From Tannockella sp964369175 (GTDB lineage: Bacteria; Bacillota_I; Bacilli_A; Erysipelotrichales; Coprobacillaceae), in NCBI GenBank assembly GCA_964369175.1, contig CAYJEM010000001.1, positions 62,001 through 126,000 on the forward strand: a stretch of 64,000 nucleotides of DNA, given 5' to 3'. Below, in pieces: positions 16,155-24,626 of the stretch. A program made the translations under genes and the position numbers. Every line of letters begins with the position of its first letter. The stretch's first letter is position 1. Under the pieces are notes generated by a model. That model was not told where the DNA came from. It made no database searches and saw only the letters and a program-made list of their open reading frames with translations.

Positions 16155-16183
16155 ATTTTACCAAATTACGAATTTATTTTCAA
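16155..16183 (-). promoter_or_regulatory. Predicted sigma-A promoter of the dapF operon
   Basis: TTGAAA and TAAAAT separated by exactly 17 nt on the minus strand, about 25 nt before the dapF start. It indicates that the DAP operon is transcribed separately from argCJB. Confidence 0.65.
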
Positions 16184-16224
16184 TCTTTTACAACTAAAAA
16201 TAAAAGTATAGCATATACTATTAT

Positions 16225-16311
16225 ATGAAAAGAATACTTCGAAAAGCAAACAGAACTTTAACTTCTGTTGTCTTGTTCATACTTATATTAATATTAGTAT
16301 ATTATGTATAA
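16225..16311 (+). CDS. Possible 28-residue single-span membrane peptide
   Basis: The plus-strand frame encodes a basic N-terminus (MKRILRKANR) followed by a hydrophobic span (VVLFILILILVYY). It lies in the dapF-argB gap and ends at a hairpin. A sigma-K-like promoter (AC at 16193, CATATACTA at 16212) is just upstream, but it would put the transcript start at or after the ATG, and there is no ribosome site. It may be a chance frame or part of a small RNA. Confidence 0.25.
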   Translation: MKRILRKANRTLTSVVLFILILILVYYV

Positions 16312-16332
16312 AGAACTCGCTAAGAGTTCTTT
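16310..16332. terminator. Hairpin terminator between argB and dapF
   Basis: AAAGAACTC/GAGTTCTTT form a perfect 9-bp stem with a GCTAA loop over the argB stop. It is followed by ATTTGTT on the plus strand and by ATACAT on the minus strand. It separates the argCJB transcript from the DAP operon, though the minus-strand U-run is weak. Confidence 0.55.
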
Positions 16333-17197
16333 ATTTGTTATCAATAACTGTACCAACACCACTAGCAGTAAATATCTCAATTAAGATACTATGTTCTAAG
16401 CGCCCATCTAAAATATGCACTCGTCCAACACCGTTTGCTACTGCATCTAAACAGTTTCTAATTTTTGGAATCATTCCACCTGTAATAATTTCTTTTTCTA
16501 ACAAGTCTTTTGCAATAGATGGTGTAATCGATGTGATTAATGATTCAGGATCATTTTGATCTGCTAGAACACCTTCGATATCTGTTAGAAAGACTAATTT
16601 ACTTGCTTTTACTTTTCTTGCAATAGCAGTTGCTACATCATCGGCATTAATGTTATAAGCATGATATTTTTCATCTAATCCAATTGTTGATACAACCGGC
16701 GTATATCCTTTGTCTAAAAGTATATGTAATAATGAATCATCGACATCTACAATTTCACCTACATAACCTATATCGTCACCCTTAGGCTTACTTTTAGTTA
16801 CTGTAATCATGTTACCATCTTTACCAGAAAGTCCAACTGCATGAGTTCCAATTTGTTCCATTTGGGCAACTAGTCCTTTATTTACCTTACCTGATAAAAC
16901 CATTTCTGCAACCTCTAGTGTTTCTTTATCAGTAACACGTAATCCATTTTTGAAATTTGCTTTAATATTTACTTTTTCTAGCCATGTGTTGATATCTTTA
17001 CCTCCACCATGAACAATAATCGGGCGCATTCCAATTGATTTTAATACTGCTATATCTTTTAATACACTATGTTTTATAACTTCGTTTGTCATTGCACTTC
17101 CACCATATTTGATAACTACAATATCACCATGAAATTCATGGATATATGTAAGTGCATCTACTAATACTTGGGCTTTTGTTATCTCTTTAGAATACAT
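16331..17197 (-). CDS. argB: Acetylglutamate kinase
   Basis: 288 residues, amino-acid kinase fold; phosphorylates N-acetylglutamate, the second step of arginine synthesis. VIKYGGSAM near residue 31, PIIVHGGGKDI near 58 and the C-terminal ITGGMIPKIRNC near 240 are the nucleotide and substrate motifs. It overlaps the argJ stop by one base, forming argC-argJ-argB. An N-terminal helix of the kind linked to arginine feedback inhibition appears to be present (YSKEITKAQVLVDALTYI), so feedback control is possible. Confidence 0.96.
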   Translation of the reverse strand: MYSKEITKAQVLVDALTYIHEFHGDIVVIKYGGSAMTNEVIKHSVLKDIAVLKSIGMRPIIVHGGGKDINTWLEKVNIKANFKNGLRVTDKETLEVAEMVLSGKVNKGLVAQMEQIGTHAVGLSGKDGNMITVTKSKPKGDDIGYVGEIVDVDDSLLHILLDKGYTPVVSTIGLDEKYHAYNINADDVATAIARKVKASKLVFLTDIEGVLADQNDPESLITSITPSIAKDLLEKEIITGGMIPKIRNCLDAVANGVGRVHILDGRLEHSILIEIFTASGVGTVIDNK

Positions 17198-18420
17198 TAC
17201 GAACGATAATCCGCGTTGATTTTAATATAGTCATATGTTAAGTCACAACCCCAAGCTGTTGCTCCATAACCTCCACATGCAATATCAATGATTGCTTTTA
17301 CATGTTTTCCTGACAAGATTTTTGTTGCTGATTCTTCACTGTAGTTTAGTGCCATGCCACCTTCAACAATCTGAATATTTCCATGTTCACTTTCTAAATG
17401 TAATGTGACATTATTTGGATCAAACTGTACTGTTGAATAACCCATAGCACATAAAATACGTCCCCAATTTGCATCATTCCCATACACTGCGGTTTTTACA
17501 AGTGGTGAAGTCACGACACTTTTTGCCATTACCCTTGCATCTTCAAGACTACTTGCACTGTGTACTTGTACTTCTAATAGTTTTGTTGCACCTTCTCCAT
17601 CTTCAGCAATTTTTTTAGCTAAGAATTCGTTAACGTAGTTAAGTGCTTCTATAAACTTAATATAATCTTCATTTTCACTTTCAATTATTGGATTTTTCGC
17701 TTCTCCATTAGCCATCATTAATACAGTATCATTCGTTGAAGTATCACGGTCTACTGAAATCATATTAAATGATGTATCAACTGTCTTTAATAATGCTTTT
17801 TTTAATAAACTTTGTTCAATTTGTAAATCAGTTGTAATAAAACCTAGCATTGTTGCCATATTTGGATGAATCATTCCAGAACCTTTACAGCACCCACCAA
17901 TTGTTACTGCTTTACCAGCAATTTCAATTTCTACAGCAATATGTTTAGGAGCTGTATCTGTTGTTAAAATCGCATTTGCAACTTCAACTCCTGCATCACT
18001 ACTATCACTAAGCAAATCAACTACTTTTTTTACGCCTTTGTCAAAACACTCCATTGGTAACTGTTTACCAATTACTCCTGTCGAACAAATTAATACTTCA
18101 TTTGATTTAATATTTAATGCCGCTCCTACAATATCTGCAAATTTTTGATTATTTTGAACCCCTAAATCTCCAGTACATGCGTTTGCAACTCCACTATTTA
18201 TCGCAATTGCACGTGCTGTTTGATAATTATCAACTATGTGTTGATCATATGTTACCGGTGCTGCTTTTACAACATTTGTTGTAAAAGTACCAGCAATTGT
18301 AGCATCAACCTTACTATAAATTATTGCTAAATCCTTATTTGCTTTTTTTATACCTATATTATCACCAGCTCCATAAAAACCTAATGGAGAAGTAATACTA
18401 CCATCCTTAATTATCTTCAT
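17197..18420 (-). CDS. argJ: Bifunctional glutamate N-acetyltransferase/ornithine acetyltransferase
   Basis: 407 residues. ArgJ recycles the acetyl group from acetylornithine to glutamate, making argA and argE unnecessary. The autocleavage site is in KGSGMIHPNMATML near residue 185, where the Thr of MAT becomes the nucleophile of the beta chain. It is 11 bp after argC. Whether it also uses acetyl-CoA (bifunctional) or only acetylornithine cannot be told from sequence. Confidence 0.95.
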   Translation of the reverse strand: MKIIKDGSITSPLGFYGAGDNIGIKKANKDLAIIYSKVDATIAGTFTTNVVKAAPVTYDQHIVDNYQTARAIAINSGVANACTGDLGVQNNQKFADIVGAALNIKSNEVLICSTGVIGKQLPMECFDKGVKKVVDLLSDSSDAGVEVANAILTTDTAPKHIAVEIEIAGKAVTIGGCCKGSGMIHPNMATMLGFITTDLQIEQSLLKKALLKTVDTSFNMISVDRDTSTNDTVLMMANGEAKNPIIESENEDYIKFIEALNYVNEFLAKKIAEDGEGATKLLEVQVHSASSLEDARVMAKSVVTSPLVKTAVYGNDANWGRILCAMGYSTVQFDPNNVTLHLESEHGNIQIVEGGMALNYSEESATKILSGKHVKAIIDIACGGYGATAWGCDLTYDYIKINADYRS

Positions 18421-18431
18421 GCTTTCTCCTT

Positions 18432-19469
18432 CTATAACACTGTTGGTATTAAATGCAGTCCCATTGTTTCTTCAATACCAAAAGTAATATTCATATTTTG
18501 AACAGCTTGTCCTGCTGCTCCTTTTACTAGATTATCTAAACAACTTAAGACTATGATTCGATTTGTACGTTTATCAATAACATAGTTAATATCTAAATAA
18601 TTACTTGCTCTTACATTACGTGTTTCTGGTAAGATATTATCTTTTAAAACACGGATAAAAGGTTCATTTTGATACATCATAAATGCTTCGTTGATTTTCG
18701 CCACGTCAACACCTGGAAGTAACGTAGCATAACTAGTTGTAATAATTCCTCGATTCATTGGTACAAGATGTGGTGTAAAATTGATGACAATATCATCATT
18801 TGAAACATTTGATAACTGTTCTTCAATTTCTGGGGTATGACGATGCGTTGCCACACCATAAGCTTTAATTGATTCATTTACCTCACAATATAAAGAATCA
18901 ACTTTTGCACCTCGACCAGCACCACTCACACCACTTTTACCATCCACGATAATTGTGCTTGTATCTATTAATCCAGCTTTAACTAAAGGATACAATGCTG
19001 TAATAGCACATGTTGTATAACATCCCGGATTCGCGATTAGACGAGCTGCTTTAATACTGTCACGATTTATTTCACATAAACCATATGTTGCATATTTTAC
19101 CAAATCATGAGTTGGATGTTCGATTCCATACCAACTTTCATAAACGTCCTTTGAAGTTAAGCGATAATCAGCACTCAAGTCAATCACTTTTACTTTTTGT
19201 AATATCTTTTCATTAATTTTGTTTGCACAAACACCTTGTGGTGTTGCAAAAAATACAACATCAATATCATCAATATACTTTTCTAAATCTTCTTCAACAC
19301 ACTCTTGATCGATTATTGAAAAATAATTTTTATAAATCTCACTATACTCCATCCCCTGATAGCTTCTTGATGAAACCCATTTAATTTTAACTTCTTTGTG
19401 ATTTAACAAAATACGAATTAATTCGCATCCCCCATAACCAGTTGCTCCAAATATACCTACATTAATCAT
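18432..19469 (-). CDS. argC: N-acetyl-gamma-glutamyl-phosphate reductase
   Basis: 345 residues. The NADPH loop is GIFGATGYGGCELIR at the start, and the catalytic Cys is in ANPGCYTTCAI near residue 150, followed by GKSGVSGAGR. It reduces acetylglutamyl phosphate to the semialdehyde. It is the first gene of argCJB, with AGGAGGGTG before the ATG, and lies directly behind the T-box leader. Confidence 0.96.
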   Translation of the reverse strand: MINVGIFGATGYGGCELIRILLNHKEVKIKWVSSRSYQGMEYSEIYKNYFSIIDQECVEEDLEKYIDDIDVVFFATPQGVCANKINEKILQKVKVIDLSADYRLTSKDVYESWYGIEHPTHDLVKYATYGLCEINRDSIKAARLIANPGCYTTCAITALYPLVKAGLIDTSTIIVDGKSGVSGAGRGAKVDSLYCEVNESIKAYGVATHRHTPEIEEQLSNVSNDDIVINFTPHLVPMNRGIITTSYATLLPGVDVAKINEAFMMYQNEPFIRVLKDNILPETRNVRASNYLDINYVIDKRTNRIIVLSCLDNLVKGAAGQAVQNMNITFGIEETMGLHLIPTVL

Positions 19470-19491
19470 TGTTCACCCTCCTAAATATAAT

Positions 19492-19718
19492 AAAAAAACG
19501 CCTCTTTAAAAGAGACGAAAAATTTCCGCGGTGCCACTCTAGTTGATACAGTATTTATACCATATCCTCTCAAATCGATAAGGGCGATAACCCAGAAGTG
19601 ATACTAGTTTCCCACTTCCCTTTCCTAAATGCGCTTCCTATATGTATAAGTGCTAACCTTTCACCATCATTAGCTCGCTTTGACTGACAACACATAGTAC
19701 TCTTTTAGTCACTAAGTT
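19492..19718 (-). promoter_or_regulatory. T-box leader of argCJB, probable tRNA-Arg specifier
   Basis: On the minus strand the T-box core GAGTGGCACCGCGGAA (19524-19540) precedes a terminator, CGTCTCTTT/AAAGAGGCG plus seven U (19492-19517). Stem I can be drawn: CTATGTGT pairs with ACATATAG, opening a specifier loop with AGAGTA on the 5' side and GAAGCGCA on the 3' side. The codon in register, followed by the conserved purine, is CGC (19631-19633), an arginine codon. Uncharged tRNA-Arg would then favour the antiterminator and raise argCJB expression. The T-box itself is clear; the specifier reading is by eye. Confidence 0.9.
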
Positions 19719-19724
19719 TATTAA

Positions 19725-19753
19725 ATTGTATATATACACAATTGTATTGTCAA
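19725..19753 (-). promoter_or_regulatory. Predicted sigma-A promoter of the argCJB T-box transcript
   Basis: Perfect TTGACA, 17-nt spacer, TACAAT on the minus strand. The start would fall near 19718, giving a leader of about 250 nt before argC. Confidence 0.8.
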
Positions 19754-19825
19754 TAGTATTTTATGATTTTTAACAAAATTATCAATAATTTTACGATTAT
19801 GTAAATAAATATTAATCATTATGTA

Positions 19826-19854
19826 TTGATTTTATCAATCTAATACTATATTAT
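19826..19854 (+). promoter_or_regulatory. Predicted sigma-A promoter of argGH
   Basis: TTGATT and TATTAT with a 17-nt spacer, about 30 nt before the argG start. The remaining argC-argG gap is AT-rich; I could not find a convincing ArgR box in it. Confidence 0.6.
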
Positions 19855-19886
19855 ATTACTAATTTATAAAAATGGAGGGTATTGAA

Positions 19887-21095
19887 ATGAAGGAAAAAGT
19901 AATTTTAGCCTACTCTGGTGGCTTAGATACGACTACGATTATCCCATGGTTACAAGAAAATTACGACTATGAAGTTGTATGTTGTTGTATAGATGTTGGA
20001 CAAAATGAAGAATTAGACGGTTTAGAAGAGCGTGCTAAATTATCAGGATCAAAAAAATTATATATTGAAGATGTAGTAGATGAATATGTTGATGAGTATA
20101 TCATTCCAACAATTCAAGCAGACGCTGTATATGAATACAAATACTTATTAGGAACTGCAACTGCTCGTCCATTAATCGCAAAAATTTTAGTTGATATAGC
20201 TAGAAAAGAAAATGCAACTGCTATATGCCACGGGGCTACTGGTAAAGGAAATGATCAAATTCGTTTTGAACTTGGGATCAAAGCACTAGCACCTGATTTA
20301 AAAATTATTGCACCTTGGAGAGACCCTAAATGGGAAATTAGTTCACGTGAAGATGCAATGGATTATTGTAGCAACCATGGTATTGATTTACCATTTGATG
20401 TATCTACTTCATATTCAAGAGATAGAAATATTTGGCATATTTCACACGAGGGTTTAGAATTAGAAGAACCTGAAAACGCGCCTGATTATGATCATGTGTT
20501 AGTTTTATCAAAAACACCAAACAATGCACCAGATAAAGCATTACAGTTAGAAATCGAATGGGAAAAAGGTGCACCAATTGCTTTAAATGGTGAAAAAATG
20601 TCTGCTCGTGTAATTTTAGAAAAACTAAATGAATATGGTGGCGAACATGGTATTGGAATTATTGATATCGTTGAAAACCGTGTTGTTGGTATGAAGTCAC
20701 GTGGTGTTTATGAAACACCTGGTGGAACAATTTTAATGGAAGCTCATCGTCAATTAGAAGAACTAGTATTAGATAGAGAAACATTAAAATATAAACGACA
20801 AATTTCAATTGAATTTGCTGACTTAGTATATGGTGGAAAATGGTTTTCCCCATTACGTGAAGCATTAAGTGCCTTTGTTACAAAAACACAAGAACATGTT
20901 ACTGGAGTAACAAAATTTAGATTATACAAAGGTAATATTATTAAAGAAGGAACACTATCACCATATACATTATATGATGAAGATATCGCAAGTTTTACAA
21001 CTGGTGATTTATATGACCATAAAGATGCTGATGGATTTATTACATTATATGGTTTATCTACAAAAGTTCGTGCATTAAAAGTTAACAATAAATAA
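19887..21095 (+). CDS. argG: Argininosuccinate synthase
   Basis: 402 residues from ATG 19887 (MKEKVILAYSGGLDTT), chosen because GGAGG lies 7 nt upstream; the in-frame ATG at 19872 lies upstream of that ribosome site. The enzyme joins citrulline and aspartate with ATP. The PP-loop ATP motif AYSGGLDTT is at residues 8-16 and the citrulline/aspartate site includes CHGATGKGNDQIRFE. It is followed by argH in the same direction. Confidence 0.97.
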   Translation: MKEKVILAYSGGLDTTTIIPWLQENYDYEVVCCCIDVGQNEELDGLEERAKLSGSKKLYIEDVVDEYVDEYIIPTIQADAVYEYKYLLGTATARPLIAKILVDIARKENATAICHGATGKGNDQIRFELGIKALAPDLKIIAPWRDPKWEISSREDAMDYCSNHGIDLPFDVSTSYSRDRNIWHISHEGLELEEPENAPDYDHVLVLSKTPNNAPDKALQLEIEWEKGAPIALNGEKMSARVILEKLNEYGGEHGIGIIDIVENRVVGMKSRGVYETPGGTILMEAHRQLEELVLDRETLKYKRQISIEFADLVYGGKWFSPLREALSAFVTKTQEHVTGVTKFRLYKGNIIKEGTLSPYTLYDEDIASFTTGDLYDHKDADGFITLYGLSTKVRALKVNNK

Positions 21096-21098
21096 TAC

Positions 21099-21123
21099 AA
21101 TAACACCCTTCTTGGGTGTTATT
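21099..21123 (+). other. Strong intercistronic hairpin between argG and argH
   Basis: AATAACACCC and GGGTGTTATT make a perfect 10-bp stem with a TTCTT loop right after argG. It is followed by ACTACTA rather than a U-run, so it looks like an mRNA-stabilising or partially terminating element that sets the argG:argH ratio. Confidence 0.6.
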
Positions 21124-21145
21124 ACTACTAATAAAGGAGAAAATT

Positions 21146-22522
21146 ATGAAACTTTGGGGTGGAAGATTTACAAAACCAACAAATGAATTAGTTCATGAAT
21201 TCAATGCTTCAATTACGTATGATCAGCGATTTTATAAATTCGATATAGAAGGAAGTATTGCTCATGTACAAATGCTTGCAAAACAACAAATTGTATCTAA
21301 CGATGAAGGAAAACAAATTATTGATGGCCTTCAAGGGATATTAAAAGATATTGAAGATAGTACCCTATCTATTGACACAACTTATGAAGATATTCATAGT
21401 TTCGTAGAAGCAACACTAATTAAACGTATTGGTGATGTTGGAAAGAAATTACATACTGGTCGTAGTCGTAATGACCAAGTTGCACTAGATATGCGTTTAT
21501 ACACACGTCATGAAATTATTACAATGAGCACAATTATTAAAGAATTGCTAGAAGTAATTCATGAAATAATGAAATCGAATCTTGATACATATATGCCAGG
21601 ATTTACTCACCTGCAAAAAGCACAACCAGTAACTTTAGCTCATCATATGGGAGCTTATTTTGAAATGTTTAAAAGAGACCATTCTAGATTACTAGACATT
21701 TATAAGCGTATGAATGTATGTCCGCTAGGAAGTGGTGCTATGGCTGGTACTACGTATCCTTTAGACCGTGACTATACTGCTTCATTACTAGCGTTTGATG
21801 GTCCTTGCTTAAATAGTATGGACGGTGTAAGTGATCGTGATTACTTAGTTGAATTATTATCGGCTATGTCAACTATGATGATGCACTTATCTAGACTAAG
21901 TGAAGAAATTATTATTTGGAACAGTGATGAGTATAAATTTGTTGATTTAGATGATACTTTTGCAACTGGAAGTTCAATTATGCCACAAAAGAAAAACCCT
22001 GATATTGCTGAATTGATTCGTGGTAAAACTGGTAGAGTGTATGGTTCTTTAATAGGTTTACTTACTACAATGAAAGCTTTACCACTTGCATATAATAAAG
22101 ATATGCAAGAAGATAAAGAAGGATTTTTTGATGCACTAGATACTACAAAATCATGTTTACAATTAATGAAAGATATGTTAAATACAATTACTTTCAATGC
22201 TACTGTTATGGAAAAAAGTGCCCTTCGTGGTTATTCAAATGCTACAGATGCTGCTGATTATTTAGTAAATAATGGTGTCGCTTTCCGTGATGCTCATGAA
22301 ATTATCGGTCGTTTAGTATTATTTGCAATCGATAATGGATGTAATATTGAGGATTTATCAATTACTCAATTACAAAGTATTTCACCTGTATTTAAAGATG
22401 ATATTTATGAAGCGATTTCTCTTGATACTTGTGTAAACAAAAGAGTAACAATGGGAGCACCAGGAAAAACAGCAATGCAAGAAGTTATAAAAATACATAA
22501 AGAATTATTAGAAAGTTTATAG
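21146..22522 (+). CDS. argH: Argininosuccinate lyase
   Basis: 458 residues from ATG 21146 (MKLWGGRFTK), preceded by AAAGGAG; the longer open frame adds 10 codons without support. It splits argininosuccinate to arginine and fumarate. Superfamily signature GSSIMPQKKNPDIAE near residue 278 carries the catalytic Ser; HTGRSRNDQVALD near 105 and the Thr-His pair FTHLQKAQP near 155 are also present. Confidence 0.97.
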   Translation: MKLWGGRFTKPTNELVHEFNASITYDQRFYKFDIEGSIAHVQMLAKQQIVSNDEGKQIIDGLQGILKDIEDSTLSIDTTYEDIHSFVEATLIKRIGDVGKKLHTGRSRNDQVALDMRLYTRHEIITMSTIIKELLEVIHEIMKSNLDTYMPGFTHLQKAQPVTLAHHMGAYFEMFKRDHSRLLDIYKRMNVCPLGSGAMAGTTYPLDRDYTASLLAFDGPCLNSMDGVSDRDYLVELLSAMSTMMMHLSRLSEEIIIWNSDEYKFVDLDDTFATGSSIMPQKKNPDIAELIRGKTGRVYGSLIGLLTTMKALPLAYNKDMQEDKEGFFDALDTTKSCLQLMKDMLNTITFNATVMEKSALRGYSNATDAADYLVNNGVAFRDAHEIIGRLVLFAIDNGCNIEDLSITQLQSISPVFKDDIYEAISLDTCVNKRVTMGAPGKTAMQEVIKIHKELLESL

Positions 22523-22525
22523 AAC

Positions 22526-22555
22526 AAAACCACATCATATTATTGATGTGGTTTT
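22526..22555. terminator. Terminator between argH and the convergent GNAT gene
   Basis: AAAACCACATCA/TGATGTGGTTTT, a 12-bp stem with a 6-nt loop, then CCTTTT; the A-run on the other side lets it work in both directions. Confidence 0.85.
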
Positions 22556-22559
22556 CCTT

Positions 22560-23081
22560 TTATTGTTTTAAATATTCTTCTCGAGTAATTGCATATAAGC
22601 AATCATCAATAACTTCACCATTATCTAAACGCAGTGCATTTACTAATGTTCCTTCTAGTCTAAATGACAGTTTCTCCAATAAATTCCTTGAAGAAATATT
22701 ATGACTAAACACTCTTGCACTAATTACCTCGCATTGTTCATCAATAAATAAAAATTGTAAAAATTTTTTCAAAGCTTCGTGCATATATCCCTTTCTTGCA
22801 TATTCTTTACCTACGTAATAGCTAATTGAAATACTATTTATTCGATATCGAAAATAATCAACAGTTCCATCAACTTCGCCAATAAGTTTATTTGTTTCTT
22901 TATCAATTAAAAAATAACAATACTTTTTCTTTAGAAGACGATCAATTTCATCTTTTACATCACTTTGAGATACTGGTGGCATAGGATTAAAGTCTAAAAA
23001 GAATCGATGATTTCTTAATTTTATATATTCCTCTAAATAATCTAATGTTGGTCTTATAAATACTAATCTTTTTGTTTCCAT
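22560..23081 (-). CDS. GNAT family N-acetyltransferase, RimJ/RimL-like
   Basis: 173 residues with the arrangement of the RimJ/L branch: METKRLVFIRPTLDYLEEY at the N-terminus, the acetyl-CoA loop region YVGKEYARKGYMHEALKKFLQFLF near residue 90, and the branch-typical VFSHNISSRNLLEKLSFRLEGTL near 125. These enzymes acetylate N-termini of ribosomal proteins or small amines; the substrate here is unknown. It is transcribed alone, toward argH. Confidence 0.85.
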   Translation of the reverse strand: METKRLVFIRPTLDYLEEYIKLRNHRFFLDFNPMPPVSQSDVKDEIDRLLKKKYCYFLIDKETNKLIGEVDGTVDYFRYRINSISISYYVGKEYARKGYMHEALKKFLQFLFIDEQCEVISARVFSHNISSRNLLEKLSFRLEGTLVNALRLDNGEVIDDCLYAITREEYLKQ

Positions 23082-23112
23082 ACAATTCTCCTAACTTAAA
23101 TAATTATACATG

Positions 23113-23136
23113 AAAAAAAGCTACAATTGTAGCTTT
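23113..23136 (-). terminator. Terminator of argF
   Basis: AAAGCTACAA/TTGTAGCTTT palindrome overlapping the argF stop codon, followed on the minus strand by a run of seven T. Confidence 0.85.
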
Positions 23137-24118
23137 ATTTCATAGTTGCAACAAGCACTGCTTTAATTGAATGCATTCTATTTTCTGCTTCATCAAAAAC
23201 TACTGATTGTTTACTTTCAAACACTTCATCTTCAACTTCACGAATATCTAGACCTAAACGTTCTTGCATATCTTTAGCTACCTCAGTTTCAAAATCATGA
23301 TAAGCTGGTAAACAGTGCATAAATATACAACTTGGATTATTTGTACGCGCCATAACTTCTCTAGTAACTTTATATGGCGTTAATGCCTCTACACGTGCTG
23401 GATATAATGATTCATCTTCACCCATTGATACCCAAATATCAGTATAAATTGCATCAGCACCCTCAACATCATTTATATCATGACTAATTGTAATATTTGC
23501 ACCTGATTTTTTACTAAGTGTTGCTACAGTTTCTAAAACAACTGGGTCTACTGTGATTGATTTAGGTCCAATTGCAACCATTGTCATTCCCATAATAGCA
23601 GCACCATACATTAATGCATATAGTACATTATCACTTAAATCACCCAAAAAAACTAACTTAGAATCTTCAAGTGGCTTATTTGTATGTTCTTCAATAGTCA
23701 TAAAGTCAGCTAGAACCTGTGTAGGATGATCAACATCTGTTAATCCGTTGTATACAGGTACATTTGAATACTTAGCTAATTGTTCTACTATTTCTTGGCT
23801 AAAACCACGATATTCAATAGCATCGTACATTCTCCCAAGTACTCTTGCACTATCAGCTAGTGATTCTTTTTTATTCATTTGTGAGTTAGTTAAAAATGTA
23901 ACACATGCCCCTTGATCAAAAGCAGCTACTTCAAAAGCACAACGTGTTCTTGTTGATGGTTTATCAAATAACAATACAATATTTTTACCAAGTAAACGTT
24001 GGTTTAAAATCCCCTCTTGTTTTTCTTTCTTTAATTGATGTCCTAAATCTAATAAGTAACGAACTTCTTCCTTTGAATAATCAACTAATGTAAGTAAACT
24101 TCTATCTTTTAAATTCAT
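23135..24118 (-). CDS. argF: Ornithine carbamoyltransferase, probably anabolic
   Basis: 327 residues. The carbamoyl-phosphate site is KPSTRTRCAFE near residue 55, the ornithine-side motif is MHCLPAYHD near 270, and YRGFSQEIVEQLAKYSNVPVYNGLTD is typical. A second OTC lies at 27.6 kb within the deiminase operon. This copy stands alone with its own promoter near argGH, so I assign it to biosynthesis. The two proteins are clearly diverged (for example AAFDQGACVTFL versus AGYDLGMGVTYL), so this is not a recent duplication. Confidence 0.93.
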   Translation of the reverse strand: MNLKDRSLLTLVDYSKEEVRYLLDLGHQLKKEKQEGILNQRLLGKNIVLLFDKPSTRTRCAFEVAAFDQGACVTFLTNSQMNKKESLADSARVLGRMYDAIEYRGFSQEIVEQLAKYSNVPVYNGLTDVDHPTQVLADFMTIEEHTNKPLEDSKLVFLGDLSDNVLYALMYGAAIMGMTMVAIGPKSITVDPVVLETVATLSKKSGANITISHDINDVEGADAIYTDIWVSMGEDESLYPARVEALTPYKVTREVMARTNNPSCIFMHCLPAYHDFETEVAKDMQERLGLDIREVEDEVFESKQSVVFDEAENRMHSIKAVLVATMK

Positions 24119-24145
24119 AACTTCCCCTCCTAGTAAATTTTTATT

Positions 24146-24174
24146 ATTTTACCAAAAATAATGCATATTTACAA
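24146..24174 (-). promoter_or_regulatory. Predicted sigma-A promoter of argF
   Basis: TTGTAA, 17-nt spacer, TAAAAT on the minus strand, about 28 nt before the argF ATG, with AGGAGGGG between. Confidence 0.65.
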
Positions 24175-24188
24175 TATAATTATTTATT

Positions 24189-24548
24189 CTAACTAGAAAT
24201 AAGGGATATAAAATCCGAAGAATGTTGCAATAATATTTCGTTAAAAATATTTTCGCTACTACGTGATTCGATTGTTATCATATATTCATCAATTACGCAA
24301 GTACTACAATCTCCTGTTAGTTCATTAATAATTGTATGTATATTATCATTGTATTGATAATCACTACGACTTAATAGCGTCTCCCTAATTATAGAGTTAA
24401 ACTCTTTTACATGTAAAAACGTATGTTCGAGTTGACTTGTAAAAAAATAATTTGATTGTTGTAAGTTGTCAAATGTATGTAAAAGTGATTTATATGTATT
24501 AAAAAACCCTTTTATATGTTTATGTGGTCTGTATAGTGTATACTTCAT
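24189..24548 (-). CDS. Hypothetical protein, 119 residues
   Basis: Not recognised. The ATG has AGGAGG upstream and the frame has no rival, so it is probably real. The product is soluble-looking, rich in His, Ser, Asn and aromatic residues, predicted mostly helical in its first half (FFNTYKSLLHTFDNLQQ), with three Cys (DCSTCV and none elsewhere close). It lies between argF and the DUF896 gene, in the same direction. Nothing in the context assigns a role. Confidence 0.65.
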   Translation of the reverse strand: MKYTLYRPHKHIKGFFNTYKSLLHTFDNLQQSNYFFTSQLEHTFLHVKEFNSIIRETLLSRSDYQYNDNIHTIINELTGDCSTCVIDEYMITIESRSSENIFNEILLQHSSDFISLISS

Positions 24549-24598
24549 AACTTATCCTCCTATATACATAGTAACAACAATAACGTAAAAATAATGTC

Positions 24599-24626
24599 AA
24601 AAAAAAGATCTACTAATGTAAATCTT
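24599..24626 (-). terminator. Terminator after the DUF896 gene
   Basis: On the minus strand AAGATTTAC/GTAGATCTT form a 9-bp stem (one G-U pair) around ATTA, followed by eight T; it overlaps the DUF896 stop codon. Confidence 0.75.

Noticed and set aside
19741..19825. ArgR operator between argC and argG
   Set aside because: Several AT-rich inverted segments exist, but none matches an ARG-box half-site pair convincingly.
20750..21106. 118-codon antisense frame in argG
   Set aside because: Lies opposite a highly conserved enzyme; no independent signals.
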